A stretch of DNA of 64,000 nt, taken from positions 2,232,001-2,296,000 of the forward strand of contig VRMN01000003.1 of the NCBI GenBank assembly GCA_008690995.1. The letters are read 5' to 3'. The stretch comes from Porphyridium purpureum. Taxonomy: Eukaryota > Rhodophyta > Bangiophyceae > Porphyridiales > Porphyridiaceae. Of the stretch, positions 19,001-28,130 are shown piece after piece. The position numbers and the translations under genes were made by a program. Below the pieces are notes generated by a model. The model searched no databases. It was not told where the DNA came from and worked only from the letters and a program-made list of their open reading frames with translations. How positions within the stretch are numbered: the first letter of the stretch is position 1; each line of letters opens with the position of its first letter.

Positions 19001-20050
19001 ATTGTCATCAGCGCTAAATCTGATCTCGAACTTGAGGTCCACCTTGTCCAAATCAAGCATCACTTCGCGGGGGCCCACAAGCAGCGACAAGTCGCCACCA
19101 AAGGTAAACGACACGCTTGGATACGTGGGTTGCATGTCGGTCGGCAAATACAGCTCCAAGCGCGCGCTTGCCCAAAACTTGGCATCTCTCGTGGACACTT
19201 GATGTGTCTTGAAACCGTCCCAGAGCGGCACAGCGCTCGTCCTACCCAGCGCTCCGCTTACTGAGTGGAAAAGGCCTCGGAAACAGACACGCGTCGGAAT
19301 CACGAACGGAATGGGAACGCAGAGCGCCTTTGCCAGCTTTCCTGTCGGATTGATCTGCACGCCTAAAGACTTTGCGAATCCGTCGCAGGCTGCTGCCGCA
19401 AGGCAGATTGGCTCGTCGGCAAATGCGGACTCAGAGGAGGCGCCAAAAGAGACTAGCGCATTCTCAGATCCGATCAGAGACACGAGCTTTTCAGCAAACG
19501 GAAGCTTCTTCAGGACCACGAATTCTAACTGGGTGTCCGTCGCATCCATAACTCCTTGCATGGTGTGGAACGCATGATTGCTATCCAGCGGGAGCTTGTC
19601 GCACAAATTTCCGGCGGAGGCCGCTGCGCCAGACGCAATGCTCTGACGAAACGAAAATATTGCGCCCCCGCGCGCCCGCAAAGTGTCCTGAGGTAAAAAC
19701 GAGTTCAAATCCACGTCAATCGTGCTTTGGCATTCGCGCACGTCAAGGCTGAGGTCCTGATGTACGCCGGCTCGGCAAACAGAATCAAATTCAATTGTTG
19801 ATCCAGTGCTCGTTCTCAACGCCCTTACTTTTCCGGAGTAGAAGTCGCGATTCGGGCCGCCAGAAAAGGGCGCACATCCCGAGAATGACACATACTCGCC
19901 TTCGCATCCTGCTAGCGGCGCCTGGCGAGAGAAGTCGTTTCCTGGCGCGCACTGAAGATGACCACTGAACGGCGTCAGCACGGGAGCCCCATGCGCTGCT
20001 TGAGAAGCAAGAAGGGCAAGGCAGACCAGCGCAAAAACAAGCCGCGCCAT
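16019..20050 (-). CDS. Large single-pass membrane protein with signal peptide and coiled coils
   Basis: The protein has 1343 residues and no recognised family. A clear signal peptide (MARLVFALVCLALLASQAAHG) opens it. Residues 25 to about 600 look like beta-rich extracellular sequence with scattered Cys pairs. Residues 610-720 are an amphipathic Ala/Glu/Lys helix region, followed near 760-840 by a Cys-rich patch (CRVEIERKNWKICAAGFCREVCGC). Residues 845-950 form a strong coiled coil. The membrane-proximal part contains ESMRDDSVFVNDLLGMSENV. One transmembrane helix lies near 1240-1263 (IVGIVFGSLAGALLLVGAALVV), and a tail of about 80 residues ends with RVTQLRRVKSYEETYRTKW. The topology suggests a type I surface or endomembrane receptor or adhesin. 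It is divergent from a smaller protein (20755-21936) that looks like a relative of its C-terminal third. Confidence 0.82.
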   Translation of the reverse strand: MARLVFALVCLALLASQAAHGAPVLTPFSGHLQCAPGNDFSRQAPLAGCEGEYVSFSGCAPFSGGPNRDFYSGKVRALRTSTGSTIEFDSVCRAGVHQDLSLDVRECQSTIDVDLNSFLPQDTLRARGGAIFSFRQSIASGAAASAGNLCDKLPLDSNHAFHTMQGVMDATDTQLEFVVLKKLPFAEKLVSLIGSENALVSFGASSESAFADEPICLAAAACDGFAKSLGVQINPTGKLAKALCVPIPFVIPTRVCFRGLFHSVSGALGRTSAVPLWDGFKTHQVSTRDAKFWASARLELYLPTDMQPTYPSVSFTFGGDLSLLVGPREVMLDLDKVDLKFEIRFSADDNDKTSFNIPGSMASAVVRFESENEDCAPLGLFLALRSGMPENVQGGKSRLNEILRSLSGEQTGELALVVRDSAIESFSARQRFTGSIFGLRLDAVLQLHFMSAGAWDRLSAIQQCCRDSDACGMLAFDGSRLIDAGFSRDDAFFLTSLRVQATFNSGKTVRVECDSIEFILAASAGGHLLVIFRGGATVSTLSAKIEGFVEIGLIVRPGGDFDADFSGKLDITLTGADKSRASVRMSVTGNVFNSPLDWDWEVDWTLFKRIEELLGDVIEGGAEVVDKVVGGAEEALEGAGKFLNNAEKEVNKGLDKLQHHANKIPVLRNTAKFAESAWEDAGKALNKAAKEIEEKGAELEALMKDVCQELAGGGILANEVCDRIVPDFDAIARGLFVWFQGANAVKEYLNKLGEHYRNIWKDIGYDLCERAAREHSCPGRTEHTAFGCRVEIERKNWKICAAGFCREVCGCRDTKRTLDEECEKRQYERVQSAERREEEVRKLQAEKTAAAMKLQEQKEKMEKADAALREAESTEKILGNDLARLEKEREIAMKKSEARKQELESARRNTESERTASMLTPAQLDSIQCTRVTSSRSRTSIYVRVSCDVLCPVGNRLQYDSFAFPYAIDPFARQDDSERLDELADAVLMNRFASHFFSRSESCLTLASSCQSGLSQERIQLRECSMRADENRDSLDRVVDTISVLNLSVRSMMSELNSALISPANAVLLDSFENHLNESARDGPEDQQQGLRASTGAKHVQNVKGMHLRPEMKLASAVSGGDDAFAFASELMDVVTDLLFSAKGGLGLLESMRDDSVFVNDLLGMSENVPASMSREQFLKRGLRQMEQIITSALRVTQRNNLDEVLQRIELISEETQKQNPSSFIRSLQMSTEAAEASAELWQIVGIVFGSLAGALLLVGAALVVIPSVRRRWQSREDFSSRSSTPRHSVGVLSDHDVENFIERDVHARTFNAESENNLPEGFVRVTQLRRVKSYEETYRTKW

Positions 20051-20754
20051 AGGCCACTGCTGCTTCCTGCACGTTGGCCTAGTCTGCGCTTATCCCTTTG
20101 CAGTGAAAAGGACTTCCCTGCCTGTCCCGCGAGCGCGGCGTCCATTTTTACCGGTTGTCGATCAACGACTGTGAGTCACTTAGAGACGCACATCCGGCCG
20201 CCTCGCAGCAACCACCACCAATCAGTAACGCGGCCGAACCTTCCGGCGCACGTGGGTCAACCGAGGAGCAAGGCCATCCCAGAAAGCCAAAGTCACAAAA
20301 AGAAGAAAAAGAAGGCACCTAGAAATTCAACCGAGCAAATCCGGCCTGAGCCAACTCGATTCCTCGCGATTCGAGAAAATCCGCCTAGTTTTGTATAAGT
20401 CTCCATTTCTGACGCCGCTTTTCACTGAAGTTGGTGCTCATCAAAACGCGAAAAAACGAAAGCGGCCCGATTTTCGGCTCCACTTCCTGGGCTCCAATTA
20501 ATATGCTGATTATGAATTTGAGCGATTGGCTACGTTTTCTCCCCGCCTTCTTTCGGCGGGCTGACTTACTGTCAAATGAAGAGAACTACTTTCTGACGCC
20601 GGCGCTTGTCATCGCAACGAGACTGGCGTTGCGCGCGTGCGGATAAGTACAGAACAAGAGCCGATGTTGTGGTAGACCCGGGGCCGCGACGTGGGAGAGA
20701 CTGTCGACTGGCCCTGCTGATGATTGACACCAACACAGTCGGAGGCCTTCAAAC
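20051..20754. promoter_or_regulatory. Shared 704-bp region between two divergent membrane-protein genes
   Basis: The two genes start at 20050 (minus) and 20755 (plus), so all their upstream DNA is shared. The stretch includes a purine-rich run (20287-20312), an AT-rich core with CCAATTAATATG (20493-20504) and one GTACAG half-site at 20648-20653. Co-regulation is inferred from the arrangement. No coding sequence is seen. Confidence 0.4.
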
Positions 20755-21936
20755 ATGTGGAACACGCTCTGGCTCAGCTTTGCATTCTTTCTTATGACGC
20801 ACTACGTCCGTGCGCAGTGTGGCTCGAAATGTCAGACGCACCTGGACGAATCGTCCGAGTGTAGCATCGAGTATGCCGGCGCTCGCACAGAGACATACGC
20901 CTGTATCCTCGGAGCGAACACGATTTATGATGACCTCAAGGCGCAAGAGGACGAGCTCAGGCAGCTTGTTGTGAACTCTAATAAGATTCTGATGGATACG
21001 TGGAACGCGCTGAGCGCCGAACTCCCAGAGGTACTGGACGGAGTATACCTGAATGAAATTGCCCGCTCTGCAGGCGCTCGACGGGAGCTGCTCGACAACA
21101 GTGGACGAGCTCAAAAGCCAGACGAAGCCCTTGCTCGGCTTGGCCGCTTTTCTGCACCGACTGCCGTTATCGCCGTCAACCAGCCAGGAAGCCGGCAGAC
21201 TAGCCGGTACGGCGTCCCGGAACCGGAGATATCGGATTCTAGCACCAGACGGACTTTGAACGACTTAATACCCGAGCTTAACGCCAGCATGGAACTTCTC
21301 GTCGGGCCATCCGCCACACTTGCAAGCCTTGTGAAGGACACCATATTTGTGAACTGGCTCATCAACTACATGGCGAATTTGGACGTGGACGTGGACAGCA
21401 GCGCACCTGTGCGAGACCGTCTTTGGTACCAGATCATTAGGGGTTGGAACATCACTCAGCATCTCGTAACGCTCACAAACAGCAGTGCGGATGCCTTGGA
21501 CGCCGAGCTCGCGGAGCTCGCGTCGCTTTTGGGCGAATCGGAGCCCGTGGCCTTTTTGAAACAGAAGAAGCAGGTCTTAATGGAGGAGCAGGCAACTGCA
21601 CACACGGCGCTGATCATTGGCTGTTCGATGATCGCAATATTTGGCACATTCCTGGTCGCGCTCTTGGTAGGTATCGTTTTCAAATCACGACAAGACGGAT
21701 CACAGGAAAGTCACGACGGTGAACGAGCAATAGACGCAGACGTCGATATCTTTATGCTTGCAGACGAAGCTCGAACGATATCCGCGATGCGGCGTAGTGT
21801 TTCTGACGGCGAATTACGGTCGTCGGCAGGCGCGCAATCATGGCATTTGGATCGAGATCTGTACGGTCGGCGCGTGGTTCACTCTCCCCGCCAATACTTT
21901 CGCATCACACATGTACGTCGCTTGGTGAGTCTGTAG
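20755..21936 (+). CDS. Small single-pass membrane protein, relative of the large divergent neighbour
   Basis: The protein has 393 residues and no recognised family. A signal peptide (MWNTLWLSFAFFLMTHYVRA) is followed by a Cys-containing start (CGSKC, then SSEC), a helical ectodomain, one transmembrane helix near 282-309 (ALIIGCSMIAIFGTFLVALL) and a tail of about 85 residues ending YFRITHVRRLVSL. Three features echo the C-terminal third of the 1343-residue neighbour: SLVKDTIFVNWLINYMANL against SMRDDSVFVNDLLGMSENV, the placement of the transmembrane helix, and a near-terminal RxTxxRR-hydrophobic-x-S. The match is weak but collinear, so the two may share ancestry and perhaps a partner. Convergent with the PH-domain kinase gene downstream. 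Confidence 0.8.
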   Translation: MWNTLWLSFAFFLMTHYVRAQCGSKCQTHLDESSECSIEYAGARTETYACILGANTIYDDLKAQEDELRQLVVNSNKILMDTWNALSAELPEVLDGVYLNEIARSAGARRELLDNSGRAQKPDEALARLGRFSAPTAVIAVNQPGSRQTSRYGVPEPEISDSSTRRTLNDLIPELNASMELLVGPSATLASLVKDTIFVNWLINYMANLDVDVDSSAPVRDRLWYQIIRGWNITQHLVTLTNSSADALDAELAELASLLGESEPVAFLKQKKQVLMEEQATAHTALIIGCSMIAIFGTFLVALLVGIVFKSRQDGSQESHDGERAIDADVDIFMLADEARTISAMRRSVSDGELRSSAGAQSWHLDRDLYGRRVVHSPRQYFRITHVRRLVSL

Positions 21937-22518
21937 GACAACTCAAATTCCGTGTTTGACCTCCGACTTTCAAAAACGCGCGGCTGAAAGACCACAGGGT
22001 GAACTGCAAAAGGCAAGTTATAGCCCTGGAGCATTTCCATCCGCCATGGGTTCCGGGTTCCAAACGTGAACCTGCACATGGTTGTAGTGCACCGTCTTCT
22101 CCCACAATCAAGCAAACGATTGTTCCGTTCCTGAAGCAGCAATGGCAATCCTGTACATCTTGCCGATGCATCCGTGGAACCCGTGCAAGCAGGAGCGGAA
22201 AATATCTCATCGATGGGAGCCACGTCGACTGTTCATAGCGTGCTCGCTCATGAGACATGGTTCAGTCTTCGGAGGATATTCTCCCTGCCCAGCGCCGGTT
22301 CCATCCTGGTCACGTATCACTCTCGCAAGTCCCTTGCATTTGGCACGCACGCACGTAGCACCGCTCCAGATTCGGCTCAAGGGTCAGCCACATTGCTAAA
22401 GTACGAGACGCTAGTTGTTGGTTGACCTTAACGACCAGATGCCGGGAGCGTGCGAGAGAGCCGGACATGAGGAACTGCACAGCGACTCCAACAAGTGCTG
22501 CACCTTGACAGCCCATAC
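21937..22518. other. Convergent 3' intergenic region
   Basis: This stretch holds the 3' ends of the small membrane-protein gene and the PH-domain kinase gene. Short overlapping frames exist on both strands but none has coding character I would defend. Confidence 0.5.
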
Positions 22519-25149
22519 CTAGAACGGCTTGTTGCTGTCTTCGAAGCCATCCATGCCACCGTCCGATGCTTTGCCACTGAATGTGCGTCCAAAACTGCGC
22601 ATGCGCATCCCGGAAAATGATAGGCGCTTCTTCAAATCGTCGCTTGCGCGCAGCGAACCACGCTTTGAGTCTGAACCCTTACGTGGCTGCCCCCTGTCAG
22701 CATCGGTGACAACTTGCGCGGTCGTTGGCTCACCGCGCGACGATTTGCTGCGTCCCCCAAGCGATGAGCGCACTTTCGAAACAAAGGAACGTTTCTTCTT
22801 TGTCGGAAGTCGACTAGATACCGGGAACTCGGTGGTCGACACAGACGCCCACTCTCGTTCCATCACGACGTCGTTCTCGTCTTCACCACCAAGAGCCTCT
22901 TCAAACGCGTCTTCTATAATCAAATTGCTGGGCTGTGACCGCTGTGCACTTACTGAGTACGGCGCCGACGAACTGTCAAGCCTCGCCACGGATTTAGCCG
23001 AACTTTGTGTATGTGACGGAGACGTACCCACCGATTTTTGCGCTGCGACAGACGATAAATCCGTATCAAGGGCGGCGTTTCGTGCCTTTGGTCCCACAAT
23101 TTCTCCACCGGACATTTGCTTTTTGGACAATAAATCATGGTCAGACTCCAAGATGTCATCTTTGCTGTCAGCCTTCTGTGTTGAACCAGCTACTCTTTGA
23201 TCGCTCGAGACGCTCGTCCAGTCTGCGATCTCCTCGACGCTGTCGGTGCCATCATTTGCAGAGTCATCAGGCCGAGTCTCGCGCTCGACAGCGGCGTTTC
23301 TGCCACTCAGCGCACTGCTATCACTAAGGGACGGAATCTTCGTAATGAGCTCAAATCGGTCTCCTAATGACTCTGTTGTGGTTTCAAAATTCGCATGGGT
23401 CTTCGTCAGCGCTTCGTGATCTCCAACACGAGCGAAAGGAATGGCGTTTTCACCTTCTTCCGTCATGTGCATGTCCGAGTCGCTCTGTCTGCGCACACTG
23501 TCCATCACCATGTCACTCGATCCAAAGTTACGCAACGAATACGATCCGATGCGGTGCATCATTTTGGAGACCGGTCGAGCAGGTGACAAATTCTCGCGTG
23601 GAGACGGCTTGTCCGCTTCGTCCTGGAACTCCGAAACAGCAATACTGCCGTTGGTGTCCTCCTCCTCAAGCGCAAAGCTGCGCAGTCGCGTCGACAGGCG
23701 GCCCACGACGCCCTTGACAGCAACCGATGTCTTGCTGCCTGTGCGGCTTCGCGGCCGTGGCGCAATCTTCCCCTTTGAGGACGTTGATAGACCCTTTTCC
23801 GCACGTGAGGGTGACGAGATCATGCGCTCGCGAGCCTCCGTCATGCGCCAGAGCACCATCATCCGAGTAAACGCCATGACTGCGTATGCCGCTGATTTGA
23901 ACGCAGAGCGCACGCGCATCGCGGTGCTTTTCGGGCGATCCGCATCCGCGTTCCAAAATACTTGATGAAACGAGTCAAACCATCTGTGGTATAGGGCGGC
24001 CTGGGCTGTGAGCCGCTTTTGTGGGTCCTTTTGTAGCAAACTTCGGATCAAGCCCATAGCATCTTCTGAAACGTTCCGCCATGCCGGTCCCTGAAAGTCA
24101 AACTCTGCCTTTCGCACGGCGTCCAGTGTGCGTGACTCTTCGGCCCCGCCATCAAATGGCCGAATTCCACTCAGTGCCTCGTACAGAATCACGCCGGCGG
24201 ACCAGACGTCCACCGCCGGGCCGTACGGTAGCTGCATGGCGACTTCGGGCGCGACGTAGTAGCATGTGCCCACAAATGCCGTGATGGGCGCGCTCTGGTC
24301 TGGATCATGAAAGCGGGACAGTCCAAAGTCGCCAAGCTTAAAGTCAATTGGCCAAGTTTCCGTGGTAGCGAATAGGTTTTCAGGTTTGACGTCGCGGTGG
24401 ATGATGCGGAGACGATGCAAGTGCGCCAGGGCCTGCAGTAGCTGAAAAGTCATTTGTCGCGCACCGCTTTCTGCAAGCGTGATTTCCTTGCTAAAAATCT
24501 CAAACAGGTCGCTCTGCATGAGTTCCATGATAATGTGCAACTCTTGTTCGTTTTCAAACACATCGACAACTCGCATGATGTGCGGGTGACGCGCTTGCAT
24601 CTGCACAGCGACCTCACGCCGAAACATGTCAATGTGCTGCATGTCAAATTGCTTCTTGCGGATAACTTTGGCCGCAAAAACCGCGGTAGGATCTGACACA
24701 TCCGCAACCTTGAACACTTTGCTGAAAGCACCCGACCCGACTATTTTCAATGTTTTGTAAAAGCGCGATGGCTCACGGTTCTGCGCGGCGAGCATGGCAT
24801 TCAGCCACTGGCGGTACGCGGTGGGAAGCACGGTGATGGTCCAGGTATGCCCGTCCACATCCTCGATGATGATTTCGCCCGAGTGCTTCCCAGGCTTAGC
24901 GCGCTTGATGGTTACCTCACGCTCGAAAACGGAACGTTCCTCACGCGCGTAGCCAAATGCCGATCCCTGGAGCACAGCAAAGCGGTTCATCTTTTTTTTC
25001 CCCATCATCTTGTGGCGCCACAACGTCACGTATCCCGAAACCTGCGGGAATGGCCCGTTGCGCAGCTCTTGCATGGCGGCTAGCGCGCTTTCACCGTCGC
25101 TCAGCGCCCCGGCGCCGCCGCCAAGGCCAAGAGACACGCCGCTCTCCAT
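22519..25149 (-). CDS. PH-domain serine/threonine protein kinase (CAMK-like)
   Basis: The protein has about 876 residues. Residues 38-125 look like a PH domain (GYVTLWRHKMMGKKKMNRFAVL to YRQWLNAMLAAQ). The kinase domain follows at once: GSGAFSKVFKV near 138, catalytic Lys in FAAKVIRKKQ, HRDVKPEN near 250, DFGLSRF near 275, YYVAPEV near 303 and a conserved C-lobe to about 395. All catalytic residues are present. The C-loop and activation segment resemble CAMK-group kinases, and a PH domain just before a CAMK-type kinase recalls protein kinase D. The remaining 480 residues are Ser/Asp/Arg-rich and probably disordered, with many possible phosphosites. The PH domain predicts recruitment to phosphoinositide membranes. 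The start is ATG 25149; one more upstream codon is GTG. A GTACAG-type pair lies 140-175 bp upstream. Confidence 0.88.
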   Translation of the reverse strand: MESGVSLGLGGGAGALSDGESALAAMQELRNGPFPQVSGYVTLWRHKMMGKKKMNRFAVLQGSAFGYAREERSVFEREVTIKRAKPGKHSGEIIIEDVDGHTWTITVLPTAYRQWLNAMLAAQNREPSRFYKTLKIVGSGAFSKVFKVADVSDPTAVFAAKVIRKKQFDMQHIDMFRREVAVQMQARHPHIMRVVDVFENEQELHIIMELMQSDLFEIFSKEITLAESGARQMTFQLLQALAHLHRLRIIHRDVKPENLFATTETWPIDFKLGDFGLSRFHDPDQSAPITAFVGTCYYVAPEVAMQLPYGPAVDVWSAGVILYEALSGIRPFDGGAEESRTLDAVRKAEFDFQGPAWRNVSEDAMGLIRSLLQKDPQKRLTAQAALYHRWFDSFHQVFWNADADRPKSTAMRVRSAFKSAAYAVMAFTRMMVLWRMTEARERMISSPSRAEKGLSTSSKGKIAPRPRSRTGSKTSVAVKGVVGRLSTRLRSFALEEEDTNGSIAVSEFQDEADKPSPRENLSPARPVSKMMHRIGSYSLRNFGSSDMVMDSVRRQSDSDMHMTEEGENAIPFARVGDHEALTKTHANFETTTESLGDRFELITKIPSLSDSSALSGRNAAVERETRPDDSANDGTDSVEEIADWTSVSSDQRVAGSTQKADSKDDILESDHDLLSKKQMSGGEIVGPKARNAALDTDLSSVAAQKSVGTSPSHTQSSAKSVARLDSSSAPYSVSAQRSQPSNLIIEDAFEEALGGEDENDVVMEREWASVSTTEFPVSSRLPTKKKRSFVSKVRSSLGGRSKSSRGEPTTAQVVTDADRGQPRKGSDSKRGSLRASDDLKKRLSFSGMRMRSFGRTFSGKASDGGMDGFEDSNKPF

Positions 25150-25287
25150 CACAGCCGTCTCGGGGGCGACTAATGCCTAGTCAACCCCAGCTTTTCCGCA
25201 TGCGATACCCCGCAGTCGACCTAGTCTCTCTGCCGGACTACCGCAAACATTCGTGTCGCGCCTCTCAGCTGATGGAAGCGACTGAGC

Positions 25288-25322
25288 GCGAGCTGTACCC
25301 CTTCCGCTCACTGTACGCTCGC
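25288..25322. promoter_or_regulatory. Inverted GCGAGCTGTAC / CTGTACGCTCGC pair upstream of the PH kinase
   Basis: GCGAGC-TGTAC (25288-25298) faces TGTAC-GCTCGC (25312-25322); the outer GCGAGC/GCTCGC arms are perfect inverted repeats. It is one of six intergenic sites built on this core and lies about 140-175 bp before the kinase start. Role inferred. Confidence 0.4.
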
Positions 25323-25380
25323 AGCAGGTGGACTGAAATGGTAAACCGATAAACCGATTCTGCGTTTGAGATGCGAGCTT

Positions 25381-25755
25381 TCATTGCGACAAAGGAACGC
25401 GGGGAGCAGCGAAGACGTCGGCATTGCTGCGCCTCATTGGAATTCTAAATCCGGCGCGAGGGTCCCAAAACACCGTGTATATGTTTAAGCCGGGAAACTC
25501 AGACCCTCTGCTGGACACCGGAATCTCCAGCGCATCATGGTTTTGAAAGAAAATGTTCGTTGTGCCATTTACGACGCAATCCATGGCCGCTGAGTGTGCC
25601 CTGGAGCAGCACATGAGTACCTTGGCGCCGCTCGATTTTTTGGCAATCATCCCGCACGTGCTACTCGTCCTTGAGGTGTGTGTCTCATTCACGAGCATCC
25701 ACTTGGATCCGCGCTCGCGTGCATGGAACACAAGCAAACAATTAATGCGATACAT
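25381..25755 (-). CDS. Small hypothetical protein
   Basis: This is a 124-residue frame with an ATG start. I recognise no domain. It contains several Cys (CGMIAKKS, MCCSRAH, DCVVNG) and a stretch GLNIYTVFWDPRAGFRIPM that reads like folded protein. Support for a real gene is contextual: a CTATAAAAG box lies on the same strand at 25968-25976, about 215 bp before the ATG, and is followed by a purine-rich leader, the same arrangement as upstream of the dynamin-like gene. It may equally be a remnant. No membrane segment or signal peptide is evident. Confidence 0.4.
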   Translation of the reverse strand: MYRINCLLVFHARERGSKWMLVNETHTSRTSSTCGMIAKKSSGAKVLMCCSRAHSAAMDCVVNGTTNIFFQNHDALEIPVSSRGSEFPGLNIYTVFWDPRAGFRIPMRRSNADVFAAPRVPLSQ

Positions 25756-25967
25756 GTTGTAATTCTTGGCTGCTTGTGACGAAGATGCGATCGCGATCGC
25801 GATGGCTCGTTCGTCTCGTTCTAAACTTCAATGACAATGAAAGTTTGAGAACGATGAGTTTCAGCGTGAAACTCTTTTACCTTGACAATTTAACTCTTGC
25901 TCTTTTTCTGCTCTCTTCTACCTTCTTGTCGCTTTTACTTCGCTCTAAACCGCTGGAGGCGTGCCGT

Positions 25968-25976
25968 CTTTTATAG
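25968..25976 (-). promoter_or_regulatory. TATA box with purine-rich leader
   Basis: The minus strand reads CTATAAAAG, followed downstream by a GA-rich leader (25880-25960). It is placed to serve the small gene starting at 25755. Confidence 0.4.
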
Positions 25977-27098
25977 ACGCGTTCGCGGCAAATGGTCAGC
26001 GCATTTGCATCCGTGCCGCGACCCCTTGCTCGGGTGCGACGGCCCCTCGAGCGCGTGTTTTGAAATCTGCAAGGTATTCAATTTGCGCCCCTTCGCGAGT
26101 ATCTCAAGAAGAACCCTGCTCGAAATTGTCACATTTTCAGGAAACCAAATGTTACGGTATTAGTAGGAGGGAGAGGAGTAAGAGCTGAGTCCGGCGTAGT
26201 GGTTTGTTGAGCCCGGGAGAGAGTGCGAAGTGGTCAGTGTACACAGCTGTATCGCGTCTGACCCTGTGTAGGAGGGGCACAAGCCATGACGTGTCTCGCA
26301 AAATATTAGAGGCGCGCAGTGGCGCAATAGTCACTTGCTTCGTCGATACGACGTCGCGAGGTGTACGGACTGTCATGCGAATTTTCTTGGGGAAAAGCAC
26401 GTCCGCCCAAGACGCAGAATTGATTTTCATTTTTCCTGCGCGATTCTGTCGCCGTGGTGTTTCAAGAATACCTCATGCCACGAATTCCCGCGTAGAGCGC
26501 CGAAAAAAAAAGTGATCTATCAGGAGAAAAGCATACTTTATTCTCGTTTTCAGAGTTCCAGGGTCCTCAGCTTTGGTCACCCCGCATCCATAGTTTGTCG
26601 GCTATGTCTATTCAACAGAGAGAGCTGGGTTAGGATCTTACAAAAGTTTGCCCGTAACAAGCACAAGGCCTTCAAATCCTCAAAAGGCTGTTCGGGTGCT
26701 TTTGCTTTGCATACCAACAATGTTGCTTCTCTGGGGTTTAAGGATACTGTCTGTCCGTGACGCGGGATTGCACGAGATATGCTTTGATTGTGAGAAGGTG
26801 CATTGAAAGTGCGCGGGCTTACACTCGCATAGTTACAGACTGCGAGAGAATTATTAGCGACCCGCGCACCAGATGCGCACGGCGACTCGGGTGGAACAGA
26901 AAGAAAAAGAAAACTATTAAGGTCGCCTGTGCAGCAGAGAAGCGACGCAGGAAGGCCATCGAGGGCACAAAACGTGCGGAGAGGTGCTCTGGCAAAAAGA
27001 CGTCGGACATCCGTGTGAACGAAGCGTTGAAGAATGAGGCGTCTACGAACGCGCCACAGTAAAATCCTTGGCGGATGTTTTCAGCTGTGAACCTGAGT
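25977..27098. other. Gene-poor intergenic stretch
   Basis: About 1.1 kb with no gene I can support. A Lys/Arg-rich frame (26757-27062, plus) is open but low in complexity and has no recognisable domain. The stretch ends at a solo LTR. Confidence 0.5.
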
Positions 27099-27380
27099 GT
27101 TTTACTGTAAGTGTCTTCACTCTCTTCTCTCTTCTGTCTCCGAGTAAGACCAGACCGGCTAGTCCGAACAGGCGCGTCGCCTTTTTATACCCTTACTTCC
27201 GCGAGGGCTAGGAGGGCGCCAAGAGAAATGACAATGCTAATCATTGTCATTTCTGCGCGTCTACAAGTTTCTGCAACCTCTAGCAGCTTCTAGAAACGGT
27301 TAAACGGTCCAGCAGTTTAACGGCTTACCGGTTTCGAATTAACCGAACCGTTCTAGGTGACTGGGGTTGAACGGATAACA
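27099..27380 (-). repeat. Solo LTR of the Ty3/gypsy family found at 57-63 kb
   Basis: About 282 bp match the LTRs at 57196-57492 and 62329-62625 over their whole length, including the CTTCTGTCTCCGAG block, the TATA-like region, the AATGACAATG/CATTGTCATT inverted repeat and the terminal GAACGGATAACA. Ends are TG and CA. No internal element sequence adjoins it, so it is best read as a solo LTR left by recombination. It is more diverged than the other two are from each other, so it is older. Confidence 0.85.
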
Positions 27381-28130
27381 GTGGAAAAGATGGAAGATTG
27401 GCTCTCGTGGTCGTGAAAAGGCGATCCGATGCGCAAGGAAACGGAGCGCTCGCCGCTGATGAGCAATGGCCACCCAGTCTTTGGCGGATCGAGGAAAGCA
27501 CGCGTGCAAAATTGCACGGAATCTTTGCGAAAGCTGGCACAGAATGAAAATGTCATGAACCTGGGAAAGGTATTGATGCGCGTTGGATCTGGTGAGACTA
27601 ACTTGACGGGACGCGCGTACGCGGATGATGTGCATAGGTTGCGGACGCTCGGAAGATTTCGTTTGAAGCGGACGCAGGTCTCAGATTACACAAGGCGTGC
27701 TCGCGCCGGGTGGCGACGCCAGAATAGAAGCTTTCTGAGAAGCAAGGACATAGTCATTGAGAGAAAACAAAGATTGGTTTAACCACAGCTCGAATGTCCG
27801 CACACATGTCCCGGAAGAGGTTCACGAAGCAGATTATCAGCTCAAAATGATAAGGTGTTTGGTTCAATTAACGACTTGGGCGACCGACCAATTAAAATGG
27901 AGTGCTTCTGGCGTTGGTAACTTCAATCATTTCACACTGCAAAAGATTTACTTTATGTGTGAGCTCAGCGTGCAAATTTCTTGTTCACAAGACTCTTGTC
28001 ATCGGACTTCTTTGTGTTGCGTGTCGCTTCTTATCCACGACGGCCGCAGAAAAGCGGAAAAAAGATTGAAAGAGCACACCTGTTCTCAAAGAAAGAAATA
28101 AAAAAAATTCCCAAGAAGACGCTTAGAAAA
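27381..28130. other. Gene-poor stretch with a short unproven frame
   Basis: A 117-residue ATG-started frame (27429-27782, plus) is rich in Arg and begins just after the solo LTR. It has no recognised domain and is not annotated as a gene. The remainder holds nothing I can identify. The dynamin-like gene ends at 28131. Confidence 0.4.
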
